Shown in pieces: positions 54,668 to 63,785 of a stretch of DNA of 64,000 bases. The translations under genes were made by a program, and so were the position numbers. The stretch comes from an uncultured Bacteroides sp. (GTDB taxonomy: Bacteria; Bacteroidota; Bacteroidia; Cytophagales; Cyclobacteriaceae): positions 62,001-126,000 of the forward strand of contig CABHOV010000025.1 of NCBI GenBank assembly GCA_902168185.1, in the 5' to 3' direction. Numbering within the stretch: position 1 is the first letter of the stretch; each line of letters opens with the position of its first letter. The notes under the pieces are model-generated. The model was not told the origin of the DNA. It ran no database searches and was given only the letters and a program-made list of their open reading frames with translations.

Positions 54668-57600
54668 TTAAGAGTTTTTCTTTACCCACTCACGGGCATT
54701 CACGAAAGCTTCAATCCACGGAGAGACTTGATCTTGCTTGCGATCTGATGGGTAAAATCCCCAGTTCCAAGGGAAGAGTGATCTTTCTATGTGTGGCATA
54801 ATAGCAAGGTGCCGTCCGTCTTTCGAGCAAAGTGCTGCAACAGAATAATCAGAGTCATTCGGATTACCCGGATATTCAGGGTATGCATACTCTGCCGCGA
54901 CCTTGAATTGAGAGTGATCAGAAGGTAAACGGAATTTACCTTCACCATGTGCTACCCAAACACCAAGTCGTGTTCCACTAAGACTATTCAGCATAACGGA
55001 ATCATTTTGAGGAATGGTAACATTCAGAAATATAGACTCAAATTTTCCGGAACCATTGTGATGCATGCGCGGATGTTCTTCACCCATCTCCGGATATAAT
55101 AATCCTAACTCCATCACAAGCTGGCATCCATTACAAACACCTAAGCTGAGGGTATCTTTTCGCTTATAAAAATTCTCAAGAGCTTGTTTTGCCTTGGGAT
55201 TATATAGGAAAGCACCCGCCCAACCTTTCGCGGAACCAAGTACATCCGAGTTTGAGAAACCTCCTACAAATACAATGAGGTTTACATCCGAGAGATCTTC
55301 ACGTCCTGTAACAAGATCTGTCATGTGTATATCTTTCACATCGAATCCTGCAAGGTATAGCGAGTATGCCATTTCACGATCGCCATTCACACCTTTCTCG
55401 CGCATGATGGCTGCCTTTAATCCCGATGGTTTTCTGCGTTTGGCATCTATACTATATGTTTCAAATCTTCCATCGAACTTGGGTTGGAAGTTATAGTGAA
55501 GAGCCTGCTTTTTGTAATGGGTATACCGGCTTTCTGCATGTGCAGGTGTACGTTGCTTGCTGTCCAGTAAGAATGATGTTTTATACCACACATCACGAAG
55601 CTCATCAACTTTAAATTTCAAGAGTTGCTCCTGATGGCGGATAGTAACATTTCGTTCATCACTTACGTGACCGAGTATATGATATCTTATTCCGTTTTGA
55701 TTTAAGACTGATGCTACTTTACTCTCGTCTGAAACCTGGATTACTACACCTGGATTTTCTGAGAATAATACTTTGATAAGATCACTATGCAGAGATGAAA
55801 GATTTAACGTAAGGCCAACACCCGGTTGAGCGAAACACATTTCAAGTAAAGCTGTAATGATACCGCCTTCAGAGATATCATGCCCTGCCAGAATAAGATC
55901 TTGGCCAATCAACGATTGGATACTTTCAAAAGCTTTTGCAAAGTAGCTTTCATCTCGTATAGTAGGTACTTCGTTGCCCAACAGGTTTAGTATCTGCGCA
56001 AAGCTACTGCCACTAAGTTTTCGTTCATCATTGGAGAAATCGATGAGTATAACTTTTGATCCTTCAATTTTTTCAAGGACAGGTGAAACAGTTTTAGTGA
56101 TGTCGCTTACTTCAGCACCTGCAGAGATAATGACCGTACCCGGAGAATATACCACTTCACCATTCGGATACTTCTGCGTCATCGAAAGAGAATCTTTACC
56201 AGTGGGTATATTTATGCCAAGCTTTATAGCGAAATCACTTACCGCTTCAACCGCCTGATATAGTCTGGCGTTTTCACCTTCCTGTTTTGCAGGCCACATC
56301 CAGTTAGCACTTAACGAAACGCCTTTCAGTCCGTGCGTTAACTTGGCCCATACTATATTTGTAAGCGACTCAGCGATTGCTAATTTACTTCCTGCTACAG
56401 GATCGACTAATGCAGCACCAGGCGCATGGCCTATAGATGTAGCTACGCCTTTGTGGCTGCTATAGTCTAGCGCCATCACACCAACGTTATTCAACGGCAA
56501 TTGTATAGGGCCACACGTTTGTTGTGTAGCAACTTTACCGGTTACGGAACGGTCTACTTTATTTGTGAGCCAATCCTTACAAGCAACCGCTTCGAGTTGA
56601 AGTACTTGTTCGAGGTATTCATTCACTTTCGTGATATCATACTCGAGTGGTTTGAAGTTGCTGGGCTTGGTTTGATCAGTAAGAATTGTTTTAGGAGAAG
56701 AGCCTAATAAATGCTTTACTTCGAAATCTATAGGTTTTCTTGGTTGATCATCTTTTTGAAAATGTAGTCTATGATCACCCGTAGCTTCACCGATTACATA
56801 CATTGGTGCACGCTCACGTTCAGAAACTTTTTTCAGGAGCTCTATATCTTTTTGCTTGATCGCGAGCCCCATACGTTCCTGCGATTCGTTGCTGATAATT
56901 TCTTTGTCTGATAAAGTTGGATCACCTATAGGAAGCTTGTCGATTTGAATGGTTCCCCCAGTTTCTTCAAGTAATTCAGATAAACAATTGAAGTGTCCAC
57001 CAGCACCGTGATCGTGAATAGAAACTATAGGATTTATACCAGCTTCCACCATCGCGCGTATGGCATTCATAACACGCTTCTGCATTTCAGGATTCGAGCG
57101 TTGTATAGCGTTAAGTTCTATAGCATTTCCATACTCACCGGTTGCCACTGACGACACTGCGCTTCCGCCCATACCAATGCGATAGTTGTCGCCACCGAGC
57201 AACACAATTTTGTCGCCTGCCTCAAGGTGTTCCTTCTGACTGTCGTTTTCTTTTCCGAAGCCTATACCTCCGGCCAACATAATTACTTTGTCGAAACCAT
57301 ACTTCTTATTGTTTTCGATATGCTCGAATGTAAGCACGCTACCAACGATAACAGGTTGCCCGAATTTATTTCCAAAATCAGAAGCACCATCGGATGCCTT
57401 GATCAGAATTTCTTCTGGAGATTGATAAAGCCATTTACGAGCTTCAAATTTTTTCTCCCAGGGTCTTCCGTTTTCAAGGCGAGGGTAGGAGGTAATATAT
57501 ACTGCTGTTCCGGCCAGAGGCAATGCACCTTTACCGCCTGCGAGACGATCGCGGATCTCTCCACCAGAGCCAGTAGCCGCACCGTTGAATGGCTCAACCG

Positions 57601-58360
57601 TGGTAGGGAAATTATGGGTTTCAGCTTTTAGCGAGATCACTGAAGCTATATCTTCAATCGTAAAGAAGTCGGCTATATCCTGGCGGGCAGGAGCAAACTG
57701 CTCTATAGTCGGACCTTTTATAAAAGCAACGTTGTCCTTATAGGCTGATACTATATAATTCGGATTCTCTTTCGAGGTCTTTTTGATAAGCTGGAACAGT
57801 GTTGACGGTTTTTCCTGTCCATCAATAATAAAAGTACCGTTGAAGATCTTATGACGACAGTGTTCTGAGTTCACTTGCGAGAAGCCAAATACTTCGCTAT
57901 CGGTTAACTTGCGGCCCAGTTGTTTGCTTACGTTTTCAAGGTATTCAATCTCAATTGCGCTTAATGCAAGTCCTTCTTTCTCGTTGTATGCAGCGATGTT
58001 GTCGATTTCCAAGATCGGCTCCGGTGTGTGGTGAATTGTAAAGAGATCCTGATCCAGTGATGTATACACCACCTGCAGCATTTTATCATGCTTGATGGAA
58101 TCGCCTTCCACTGCAAAAAATTCTTCGATCCGTTGAATGCCAACAATACCCATAGTTTGCGTGATCTCCACTGCATTGGTGCTCCAGGGAGTAATCATTT
58201 CTTTACGCGGACCGATAAATTTTCCGGTAAGCGATTTTTCGGCTAAAGGTTCAGCTTTGCTGAAAAGCCAGGTAAGCTTCTGAACGTCTGAATTTTGCAA
58301 AGGCTGTACCGTGCCAACCGCGTAAATGGTGTTGGCCTTCGAACGAAAGAATAAAATCAT
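54668..58360 (-). CDS. purL: Phosphoribosylformylglycinamidine synthase, single chain
   Basis: PurL converts FGAR to FGAM in purine synthesis, using glutamine. The large single-chain form has an N-terminal PurS-like domain, two AIR-synthase-like halves (SQVNSEHCRHKIFNG, SLKAETHNFPTTVEPFNGAATGSGGEIRDR, then GVMALDYSSHKGVATSIGHA, LILAGHDISEGGIITALLEM) and a C-terminal glutaminase with Cys in SLGVCNGCQLVMELG. The open frame reaches 58396, but the ATG at 58360 (MILFFRSKANTIYAVG) is the true-looking start, giving 1230 residues. The other purine genes are elsewhere. Confidence 0.96.
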   Translation of the reverse strand: MILFFRSKANTIYAVGTVQPLQNSDVQKLTWLFSKAEPLAEKSLTGKFIGPRKEMITPWSTNAVEITQTMGIVGIQRIEEFFAVEGDSIKHDKMLQVVYTSLDQDLFTIHHTPEPILEIDNIAAYNEKEGLALSAIEIEYLENVSKQLGRKLTDSEVFGFSQVNSEHCRHKIFNGTFIIDGQEKPSTLFQLIKKTSKENPNYIVSAYKDNVAFIKGPTIEQFAPARQDIADFFTIEDIASVISLKAETHNFPTTVEPFNGAATGSGGEIRDRLAGGKGALPLAGTAVYITSYPRLENGRPWEKKFEARKWLYQSPEEILIKASDGASDFGNKFGQPVIVGSVLTFEHIENNKKYGFDKVIMLAGGIGFGKENDSQKEHLEAGDKIVLLGGDNYRIGMGGSAVSSVATGEYGNAIELNAIQRSNPEMQKRVMNAIRAMVEAGINPIVSIHDHGAGGHFNCLSELLEETGGTIQIDKLPIGDPTLSDKEIISNESQERMGLAIKQKDIELLKKVSERERAPMYVIGEATGDHRLHFQKDDQPRKPIDFEVKHLLGSSPKTILTDQTKPSNFKPLEYDITKVNEYLEQVLQLEAVACKDWLTNKVDRSVTGKVATQQTCGPIQLPLNNVGVMALDYSSHKGVATSIGHAPGAALVDPVAGSKLAIAESLTNIVWAKLTHGLKGVSLSANWMWPAKQEGENARLYQAVEAVSDFAIKLGINIPTGKDSLSMTQKYPNGEVVYSPGTVIISAGAEVSDITKTVSPVLEKIEGSKVILIDFSNDERKLSGSSFAQILNLLGNEVPTIRDESYFAKAFESIQSLIGQDLILAGHDISEGGIITALLEMCFAQPGVGLTLNLSSLHSDLIKVLFSENPGVVIQVSDESKVASVLNQNGIRYHILGHVSDERNVTIRHQEQLLKFKVDELRDVWYKTSFLLDSKQRTPAHAESRYTHYKKQALHYNFQPKFDGRFETYSIDAKRRKPSGLKAAIMREKGVNGDREMAYSLYLAGFDVKDIHMTDLVTGREDLSDVNLIVFVGGFSNSDVLGSAKGWAGAFLYNPKAKQALENFYKRKDTLSLGVCNGCQLVMELGLLYPEMGEEHPRMHHNGSGKFESIFLNVTIPQNDSVMLNSLSGTRLGVWVAHGEGKFRLPSDHSQFKVAAEYAYPEYPGNPNDSDYSVAALCSKDGRHLAIMPHIERSLFPWNWGFYPSDRKQDQVSPWIEAFVNAREWVKKNS

Positions 58361-58453
58361 TGGATTAAACTCGGATTTGAGCTCGCAAAAATACAAGCAT
58401 TTTGCAGGAATGGGAGCGTTTTCTTTAAATAATGTCTCGATACTTTCTAACGC

Positions 58454-59233
58454 TTACAGAAGATTGCCAAGTTCCCGAGTGCTGAGAAGATTATGTCCTG
58501 CTTCAATAACATGTAAACGATGGTGCTCAACGCTTTGCGAAAGACGGTTCATGCTTTTCGGTGTGATCACTTTATCGTACTTCCCAACGATGATCGTAAG
58601 CGATATTTTATGGTGATTGATCAATCCGCCAATATCACGCATGTTGAATTTCAGTTTACGAAATACCACCCACGAGTAGTAAACTCGTTTTCTTTTTTCT
58701 GCGGTATCCATCTGGTACTCAGCAAATCGAAGCACTCCTTTATCAATTAATCCGACACGATGTAATGATTTTCCGATCGCGAGAAACCTTCCATGATGGT
58801 TGATCATGCTTTTAAAAAGTTTTCTTGATACCCAGGGGTACGTTGCCAAACTATACCAGAAGTTTGTCGTTACTCCATCGGGAGCCAGCAGGAATAATTC
58901 CTTTGTTATTTGCGGAAAAGCCTCTACTGTGGCCAAAGCGAATTTCCCGCCAAGACTATATCCTAAAAGTGAAAATGTTTTTATGTGGGTTTCATTTAAA
59001 AAAGACTGCATGATATTTCTCCACTCACTTTTCTCGAGTGGTTTTTCATCGTTAACCCATTTGCTTTTGCCGTGGAAGTAAAGATCGAAAATATAGCATG
59101 TATACCGGTCGGCCAGCGATTTTGCTAATGGTGTGAACACAGCGTTATCCTGACCGAAGCCATGAAAAAGCAGAAGCACCTCTTTTCCGTTGCCGGATTT
59201 AGTATAAAATAATGTCGATGTTTCTACATTCAT
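58454..59233 (-). CDS. Alpha/beta hydrolase
   Basis: A 259-residue protein of the alpha/beta-hydrolase fold. The oxyanion region is LLLFHGFGQDNAVF, the nucleophile elbow GYSLGGKFALATVEAFP (Ser), and the C-terminal His is in HVIEAGHNLLSTRE. An Asp is in VGKYDKVITP. The substrate cannot be deduced. The open frame reaches a TTG at 59251; the ATG at 59233 is preferred. It is divergent from the sigma gene at 59364 with a short shared promoter region. Confidence 0.82.
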   Translation of the reverse strand: MNVETSTLFYTKSGNGKEVLLLFHGFGQDNAVFTPLAKSLADRYTCYIFDLYFHGKSKWVNDEKPLEKSEWRNIMQSFLNETHIKTFSLLGYSLGGKFALATVEAFPQITKELFLLAPDGVTTNFWYSLATYPWVSRKLFKSMINHHGRFLAIGKSLHRVGLIDKGVLRFAEYQMDTAEKRKRVYYSWVVFRKLKFNMRDIGGLINHHKISLTIIVGKYDKVITPKSMNRLSQSVEHHRLHVIEAGHNLLSTRELGNLL

Positions 59234-59363
59234 GATCTTGCAGGCCGACAAATTAAAAGAACTTACCGACTGGCAGCCGCTATTCGCCTACTTATTTTCG
59301 TCTTCCCTAAAATAAATAGATACATAGCATCGTCTTTCAGGCTAAACGAAGCGATTGAAGGCG

Positions 59364-59918
59364 ATGGAATTAGTCATGCAAATAAAAGAACAGACATTTC
59401 TTAAGGAGAAAGACAGGTTGCTGAGCTTTATACGCAATCGCGTTTCTACTGTTGAGGAAGCTGAAGACATTCTCCAGGATGTGTTTTATCAATTTGTGGC
59501 AGGTTACGAAACGATTGAATCCATCGATCGTGTTACGTCCTGGTTATTTTCAGTCGCTCGTAACAAGATCATCGATCGGTATAGGAGGGAAGCATCCAGA
59601 CCACGACGTGCTGACTTCAGTGGTACAGCAAGCCTCGATGAAGATGCTCCTATAACATTACAAGAGATTTTACCGGATCTCGGCAATACGCCTGAAGACT
59701 CCTATTTACGAGAAGCCATTTGGGAAGCCATCATGGAAGCACTCGATGAGTTGCCACCTGAACAGCGTGAGATCTTTATACTAAACGAAATTGAAGAACG
59801 CAGTTTTAGAGATATAGCGGAAGAGACAGGCGTTTCAATCAATACACTTCTCTCGCGAAAACGATATGCGATTCTTGCACTCAGAAAAAAATTACAACGA
59901 TTGTATAATGATATTTAA
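59364..59918 (+). CDS. ECF-type RNA polymerase sigma factor
   Basis: Second ECF sigma of the window, 184 residues. Region 2 is ERLLSFIRNRVSTVEEAEDILQDVFYQF-like (VSTVEEAEDILQDVFYQF; VTSWLFSVARNKIIDRYRRE). Region 4 is ALDELPPEQREIFILNEIEE and SFRDIAEETGVSINTLLSRKR with the helix-turn-helix. An acidic linker (SLDEDAPITLQEILPDL) lies between. The ATG at 59364 is chosen over a TTG at 59355; an ATG at 59376 is also possible. It is followed after 12 bases by a small membrane-protein gene that could be its partner. Confidence 0.9.
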   Translation: MELVMQIKEQTFLKEKDRLLSFIRNRVSTVEEAEDILQDVFYQFVAGYETIESIDRVTSWLFSVARNKIIDRYRREASRPRRADFSGTASLDEDAPITLQEILPDLGNTPEDSYLREAIWEAIMEALDELPPEQREIFILNEIEERSFRDIAEETGVSINTLLSRKRYAILALRKKLQRLYNDI

Positions 59919-59930
59919 GGCCAACGGGTT

Positions 59931-60290
59931 ATGAAAAAATTAGATTTTGCAAAATGTGCAGCGTTGGGATTATTGGCTGTTACGATATTAGGATTGATTA
60001 CTATGGTATTATGGAACTGGTTAGTTCCGGTTTTGTTTAGCGGTCCCGTTATTACATACTGGCAGGCACTTGGCCTGCTTATTTTAAGCAAGATATTATT
60101 CTGGGGCTGGGGTGGTAAGGGCCACTATCAAGCGAAGGATTCGGCACCTTACTGGAAGCATCGTTTTTATGAAAAATTCTCCAACATGCCTGTTGACCAA
60201 CGTGAAGAATTCAAACGGAGAATGAAAGAAAAGTGGTGCAACTTCGAAAAGAAGACTTCAGATCAAAAATCAGACGCTTCACGCGATTAG
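59931..60290 (+). CDS. Small two-helix membrane protein linked to ECF sigma
   Basis: A 119-residue protein with two membrane helices (about 9-34 and 40-57) and a basic C-terminal tail (about 60-119: YWKHRFYEKFSNMPVDQREEFKRRMKEKW) predicted in the cytoplasm. No known domain was recognised. The operon with the ECF sigma (12-base gap) suggests it modulates that sigma, but it has none of the usual anti-sigma zinc motifs. Codon use resembles the neighbours. Confidence 0.6.
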   Translation: MKKLDFAKCAALGLLAVTILGLITMVLWNWLVPVLFSGPVITYWQALGLLILSKILFWGWGGKGHYQAKDSAPYWKHRFYEKFSNMPVDQREEFKRRMKEKWCNFEKKTSDQKSDASRD

Positions 60291-60367
60291 AGAGTCGTTT
60301 TAGGAAAATTGTCTGAAAAAATCTTTATAAAACTCAACCTGCACGTGTTTTAGGCCGTTTAAGGAAA

Positions 60368-60403
60368 CTGTGGAAACTTTTGATATGTAAAAAGTTTCCA
60401 TAG
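60368..60403 (+). promoter_or_regulatory. Palindromic operator upstream of the TetR-RND operon
   Basis: An inverted repeat of 11 perfect base pairs (tggaaactttt/aaaagtttcca, 60371-60381 and 60390-60400) with an 8-base spacer extends to 14 pairs with one G-T. It runs directly into the -7 element at 60401-60408. Its size and position are those of a TetR-family binding site, so the regulator just downstream probably represses its own operon here. Confidence 0.7.
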
Positions 60404-60408
60404 TTTTG
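60401..60408 (+). promoter_or_regulatory. Bacteroidota -7 promoter element of the efflux operon
   Basis: TAGTTTTG is a perfect TAnnTTTG match 8 bases before the TetR start codon, so the message would be nearly leaderless. It overlaps the end of the palindromic operator. Confidence 0.6.
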
Positions 60409-60416
60409 CGATCATT

Positions 60417-61052
60417 ATGGAAGATTTAAACACCAGAGAAAAGATCTTAAAAGGGGCGGACGGCCTTTTTACAAAATACGGTGTTCGCAGTATTTCGATG
60501 GACGATATAGCCCGTCACTTATCGGTGTCCAAGAAAACTCTTTATCAACATTTTGCTGATAAAGAAGATATAGTGACGCTGGTATGCCAGACACATTTGC
60601 AGGAAAGCCGAAATGAATTTGAAGCGATTCACGCCAGTGCTGAAAATGCTATAGATGAACTTGCCAAGCTCTCGCTCTGTCTGAGAAAAAATGTTGAGGA
60701 TGTGAACCCGTCACTCTTATTTGATCTGCAGAAATATTATCCGAAAGCGTGGGCAGTGTGGCTGGAATTTAAACGCATGTGTATATATGACTCTGTCAAG
60801 AGAAATCTTGAGCAGGGTATAGCAGAAGGATTTTACAGAACTGAAATTAATGCAGAGATTTTAAGTATAGTGCGGATGGCGTTGATTGAGATTGCATTTG
60901 ATGACAAGACCTTCTCACAAGATAAGTTTAAAATGGCTGAAGTACAGATGCAGATATTCGATCAATTCGTATATGGCATTGTAACAGAGAAAGGAAGAAA
61001 ACTTTATCAGAAGTGTAAGGAGAAAAATTCAACAGAAGTAGTAACCCGATAA
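60417..61052 (+). CDS. TetR/AcrR-family repressor
   Basis: A 211-residue regulator with an N-terminal helix-turn-helix (residues about 8-55: REKILKGADGLFTKYG, then MDDIARHLSVSKKTLYQHF) and a helical ligand domain. First gene of the efflux operon; its likely target is the palindrome immediately upstream. Ligand unknown. The gap to tolC is 11 bases. Confidence 0.92.
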   Translation: MEDLNTREKILKGADGLFTKYGVRSISMDDIARHLSVSKKTLYQHFADKEDIVTLVCQTHLQESRNEFEAIHASAENAIDELAKLSLCLRKNVEDVNPSLLFDLQKYYPKAWAVWLEFKRMCIYDSVKRNLEQGIAEGFYRTEINAEILSIVRMALIEIAFDDKTFSQDKFKMAEVQMQIFDQFVYGIVTEKGRKLYQKCKEKNSTEVVTR

Positions 61053-61063
61053 TTAACCCCAAT

Positions 61064-62536
61064 ATGAAACGCTTTTATCAAACTATTTTACTTTGTTTAG
61101 TTGTACCGCTATGGACGAATGCGCAGTCTACAGACACTACATCATTTTCATTGGAAGAATGTATTAAGTATGCACTGGAGAATACAGTAGATGTTAAGAA
61201 TGCCCGCGTTGATGCACAGATATCTGAAGCAAAGGTAAAGGAAACCTTTGGTATTGGTTTGCCACAAGTAAGTGGTGAGGTAAGTCTTCAGCATAATCAG
61301 AAGCTGCCACGCTTTTTTTCAAACTACGCAACTGCTCAAGGCTTTGCAGGTGTGGATGCAGATGGAAATCCGCTCTTGGATATACCAGGCCTGCAGCCAA
61401 CGGATGTAGTTGCCTCTCCTAACTTTTTTCAACTTCCCAGCAGTGGTAGTGCTAGTTTAACAGTTAATCAATTACTATTCAGTAGTTCTTACCTGGTTGG
61501 TTTGAAGGCAGCGGGAACCTATAAAGAGCTGTCCTATAAAACAGAGGAACAAACACAAATTCAAGTTGTAGAAAATGTAACGAAGGCATACTATGCCGTG
61601 TTGATCAATAATGAACGTATCAACCTGTTTGATAATAACATTTCTCGAGTTGACTCGCTGTTAAGAAGTACAACTGCATTAAACAAGAATGGATTTGCAG
61701 AAGAGATCGATGTGGATAGAACCAAGGTAACGCTCAATAATCTTAAGTCAGAGCGTCTGAAGTTTCTTAATCTTCAGAATCTGAGTTTGAACCTGTTGAA
61801 GTTTCAAATGAATTATCCGATGGAAAAACCAATCCAGGTAAGCGGTACGATTGCATCTCTTCAGGTTGATGAAGATCTTTTTAATGAGTATCAACAAGGT
61901 TGGGATTTTAAAAATCGAATTGAGTATAAAGTACTGGATACTCAACGCAAGCTTCAGGAACTTGATATTAAAAACAAATACTCTGCGTCCTTACCAAGCT
62001 TGTCTGCTTTTGCAAACTTAGGATACTCAACACAATCAGAAAATATCAGTGGTTTATTTAAAACGAATACAGAGATGCAGGAGACACCTCAGATAGGCCC
62101 TGATAAGTGGTATTCCTTTTCTTCGTTTGGTGTGACGCTAAGTGTTCCATTGTTCAGTGGTTTACAGAGAACATATCAAGTTCAACAAGCTAAACTTTCT
62201 CTTCTGAAGATTCAGAACAACTATAATTCTTTAAAGCAAAATATAGATCTAAGCATTCAGCAAAATACAGTCACCTATAAAAACTCTATTGAGACATTAA
62301 AGTCGCAGCAGGAAAATATGACACTCGCTGAAAAAGTTGCGCGTGTTACCAAGATCAAATATCAACAAGGTGTAGGCTCTAATATTGAAGTAACGGATGC
62401 TGAGAGCAGCTTACGCGAAGCTCAAGTAAATTATTATAATGCTTTATACGATGCCATCATCGCGAAAGTAGATCTGGATAAAGCCTATGCTAAAATAGAT
62501 CCTAGTCAGTACGTAGCAGCAGAACCCAAAAAATAG
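61064..62536 (+). CDS. TolC-family outer-membrane efflux channel
   Basis: This 490-residue protein has a signal peptide (about 1-20, ending TNAQS) and two tandem OEP repeats of long helices (for example SLEECIKYALENTVDVKNARVD and VEVTDAESSLREAQVNYYNALYD near the end). It would form the outer-membrane duct of the pump encoded by the next two genes. The 12-base gap to the adaptor gene supports cotranscription. Confidence 0.92.
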   Translation: MKRFYQTILLCLVVPLWTNAQSTDTTSFSLEECIKYALENTVDVKNARVDAQISEAKVKETFGIGLPQVSGEVSLQHNQKLPRFFSNYATAQGFAGVDADGNPLLDIPGLQPTDVVASPNFFQLPSSGSASLTVNQLLFSSSYLVGLKAAGTYKELSYKTEEQTQIQVVENVTKAYYAVLINNERINLFDNNISRVDSLLRSTTALNKNGFAEEIDVDRTKVTLNNLKSERLKFLNLQNLSLNLLKFQMNYPMEKPIQVSGTIASLQVDEDLFNEYQQGWDFKNRIEYKVLDTQRKLQELDIKNKYSASLPSLSAFANLGYSTQSENISGLFKTNTEMQETPQIGPDKWYSFSSFGVTLSVPLFSGLQRTYQVQQAKLSLLKIQNNYNSLKQNIDLSIQQNTVTYKNSIETLKSQQENMTLAEKVARVTKIKYQQGVGSNIEVTDAESSLREAQVNYYNALYDAIIAKVDLDKAYAKIDPSQYVAAEPKK

Positions 62537-62548
62537 TCATAACCCCAA

Positions 62549-63697
62549 ATGAAAAATAACCACTTTATGAAATCAACGATATATACTCATTTATCTGTCA
62601 TCGTCATTGCGGGAATGCTGGCGGCATGTAGTGCGGCTACTCCGGATGATAAAAAAGCACAGCTTGATAAACTTAAGAAACAGGAGACAGAGATAACAAA
62701 ACAAATTCAGCAGCTCGAAGCAGAGATTGCTAAAACAAATCCTGACTCTACAGTTTCAGCAAAAGCAAAAGAAGTATCGGTAACTGAACTTGCTCCTCGC
62801 AAGTTTGATCATTATGTTCAGACACAAGGTAGCGTAGACGCTGAAGATAATATTCTGGTAAGTGCTAAATCTGCAGGTGTTGTTACTGCGGTATATGTTA
62901 AAGAAGGGCAGCAAGTATCAAAAGGACAGGTACTGGCTCAAATCGATAATTCGGTAATCGCTCGAAATATAGAAGCACAGAAATCACAGTTAGAGTTAGC
63001 CGTATCTATTTTTAATCGTCAGAAGAATCTGTGGGATCAAAAAATCGGTACCGAAGTGCAATACCTGCAAGCGAAGACTAATAAAGAAAGTCTGGAGAAA
63101 CAGATTGAATCCCTCAATGAACAAAACGATATGACCCGCATTAAAGCGCCCATCGGCGGTACCGTTGATGAAGTTGTGGTAAAGATCGGTGAAAATATAG
63201 CACCTGGTATGCCAGCTGTTCGTGTCGTGAATACTTCCAACCTGAAACTTGTCGCTAATATTTCGGAAGCATATGTTACTCAAATTAAAAAAGGTAACAC
63301 CGCGATTATAGATATACCGGAATTGAAAAAGCAGATCACGGCGAAGGTAACATTCGTTGGGAAAACAATCGATCCGCTTTCACGCACATTCTCGGTTGAA
63401 GTTAAATTACCTTCTAACGGTGATCTTCGTCCAAACATGACGGGCATCCTGAAAGTAGTTTTTCACTCAGAACCATCTACCATCGTAGTACCGGTTAATA
63501 TAGTGCAAGACCTTAACAAGGAGAAAATTGTATTTGTGGTAGAAAGTAATGGTAAGCAAACGATAGCCCGTAAAAAGGTTGTAACCATTGAAGGTGTATA
63601 TGATAACCTTGCACAGGTAAAAGGTCTGAATGCAGGCGACAAAGTTGTGACCTTCGGATACCAAGGATTAAATGACGGTCAAGTAATTAAAATATAG
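62549..63697 (+). CDS. RND efflux periplasmic adaptor (membrane fusion lipoprotein)
   Basis: This 382-residue adaptor links the RND permease and TolC. A signal with lipobox ends in Cys (IAGMLAAC, about residue 27). A coiled coil (about 35-60), the lipoyl half GVVTAVYVKEGQQVSKGQVLAQID, a helical hairpin, the second half IKAPIGGTVDEVVVKIGENIAPG and a beta-barrel/membrane-proximal domain follow. ATG at 62567 is an alternative start closer to the signal. Confidence 0.93.
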   Translation: MKNNHFMKSTIYTHLSVIVIAGMLAACSAATPDDKKAQLDKLKKQETEITKQIQQLEAEIAKTNPDSTVSAKAKEVSVTELAPRKFDHYVQTQGSVDAEDNILVSAKSAGVVTAVYVKEGQQVSKGQVLAQIDNSVIARNIEAQKSQLELAVSIFNRQKNLWDQKIGTEVQYLQAKTNKESLEKQIESLNEQNDMTRIKAPIGGTVDEVVVKIGENIAPGMPAVRVVNTSNLKLVANISEAYVTQIKKGNTAIIDIPELKKQITAKVTFVGKTIDPLSRTFSVEVKLPSNGDLRPNMTGILKVVFHSEPSTIVVPVNIVQDLNKEKIVFVVESNGKQTIARKKVVTIEGVYDNLAQVKGLNAGDKVVTFGYQGLNDGQVIKI

Positions 63698-63785
63698 TTA
63701 GATAAAGTTTAGAGTCTTGGTAGGGCATCTGGTTCGGAGGCATTACGAAAGCTCATGACATTACCCACAACTAACATTCAAATTT

